64,000 nt of DNA from assembly GCF_016801865.2 (NCBI RefSeq), contig NC_068938.1, positions 131,964,689 to 132,028,688 of the forward strand, given 5' to 3'. Below, piece after piece: positions 63,469-64,000 of the stretch. This DNA is from Culex pipiens pallens. Its lineage: Eukaryota > Arthropoda > Insecta > Diptera > Culicidae. The notes beneath the pieces were generated by a model that saw only the letters and a list, made by a program, of their open reading frames with translations, searched no databases and was not told where the DNA came from. A program made the translations under genes and the position numbers. Position 1 is the stretch's first letter; each line of letters opens with the position of its first letter.

Positions 63469-64000
63469 CTTTTTTCTGGACCCTGTATTCAGAACCATCA
63501 TTGACAGTCATTGTCCCAAAAGTGAAGGACACCTTTTGCCACCGTCCTTTCTACATCATCAATGATCTGAAGGCACGCCAACAAATATGTTTTAGGGTTT
63601 ATTGCACAAATCGTTTTAATAAACGAAGTCCTCCCTACATCATTGGCTTAAAAAAAAAATGAATTATTAAAATTGAACCCTTTTTTTCTTTTTGATTTTT
63701 TTTAAATTTGAAAAAAATATCTCAAAACTCTGAATTTTATGTTTTTTTTTAAATTTTGGAAATTGCTTTGAATTTTCGATCGTAATTTCTCGATGGTAGA
63801 TCGATATTTGTCGATCACAAATCGAAACCATACTTTCTAGGAATCTTGATCGTTAGTCGAGAAATTACGATTGCACTCAATTTTTAATTGCACAAAATCA
63901 AATCAAATCTTCAAAATTCAAATCAATTCAAGTTTATTATTTTAGTCAATAGTTTTGTTAGAGCGTCAAAAGATAGTTGATCAATCCTCACTTCAAGCTT
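63469..64000. other. AT-rich right end of the window with a small inverted repeat
   Basis: No gene. An inverted repeat spans about 63772-63888: cgatcgtaatttctcga on the left pairs with tcgagaaattacgattg on the right. Confidence 0.55.

Overview
This is animal nuclear DNA, most likely from a mosquito and plausibly Culex. The genes have short introns with GT-AG borders, the protein sequences are insect-like, and most of the sequence is transposon-derived. The species is an inference from repeat style and gene content; nothing in the window proves it.

Three ordinary host genes are visible. (1) Vha16, the V-ATPase proteolipid subunit c, on the + strand at 13170-24249: three small coding exons separated by introns of 7.2 and 3.4 kb. 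(2) PWP2, the U3 snoRNP WD-repeat protein, on the - strand at 29523-41480: six coding exons, with an 8.8 kb intron that has collected transposons. Vha16 and PWP2 converge. (3) An F-box/leucine-rich-repeat gene on the + strand at 49554-51224.

The left end (1-5325) is a Helitron Rep/helicase gene on the - strand. It runs off the window, has four exons, and has a tRNA-derived SINE in its first intron. From 5.6 to 11.5 kb lies a histone-gene graveyard. It holds histone promoters, histone 3' stem-loops with downstream purine elements, an H3 pseudogene and an H1 tail pseudogene, but no intact histone reading frame. A copy of one of these remnants sits 42 kb away at 53.4-53.9 kb.

The right half is mainly mobile DNA. 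At 42.3-44.7 kb is a TIR-bounded element. At 44.84-49.19 kb is a 4.35 kb TIR-bounded insertion made almost wholly of satellites: eight 108 bp repeats each carrying a YY1/PHO-like site, 1.5 kb of an 8 bp AT-only repeat, 450 bp of polypyrimidine and a CA tract. It is inserted into a dispersed repeat whose empty copy is also in this window. Further right are a 149 bp tandem array, a pogo-like MITE, a 5'-truncated non-LTR retrotransposon whose reading frame is cut by a TA-flanked MITE, and two more MITEs. The last large element is a complete Ty1/copia retrotransposon (58866-63468) with 232 bp LTRs that differ at one position I noticed, and an intact 1344-codon ORF. A second, non-autonomous copia-type element (31538-34058) keeps only gag, protease and the pre-integrase region in one open frame inside the large PWP2 intron.
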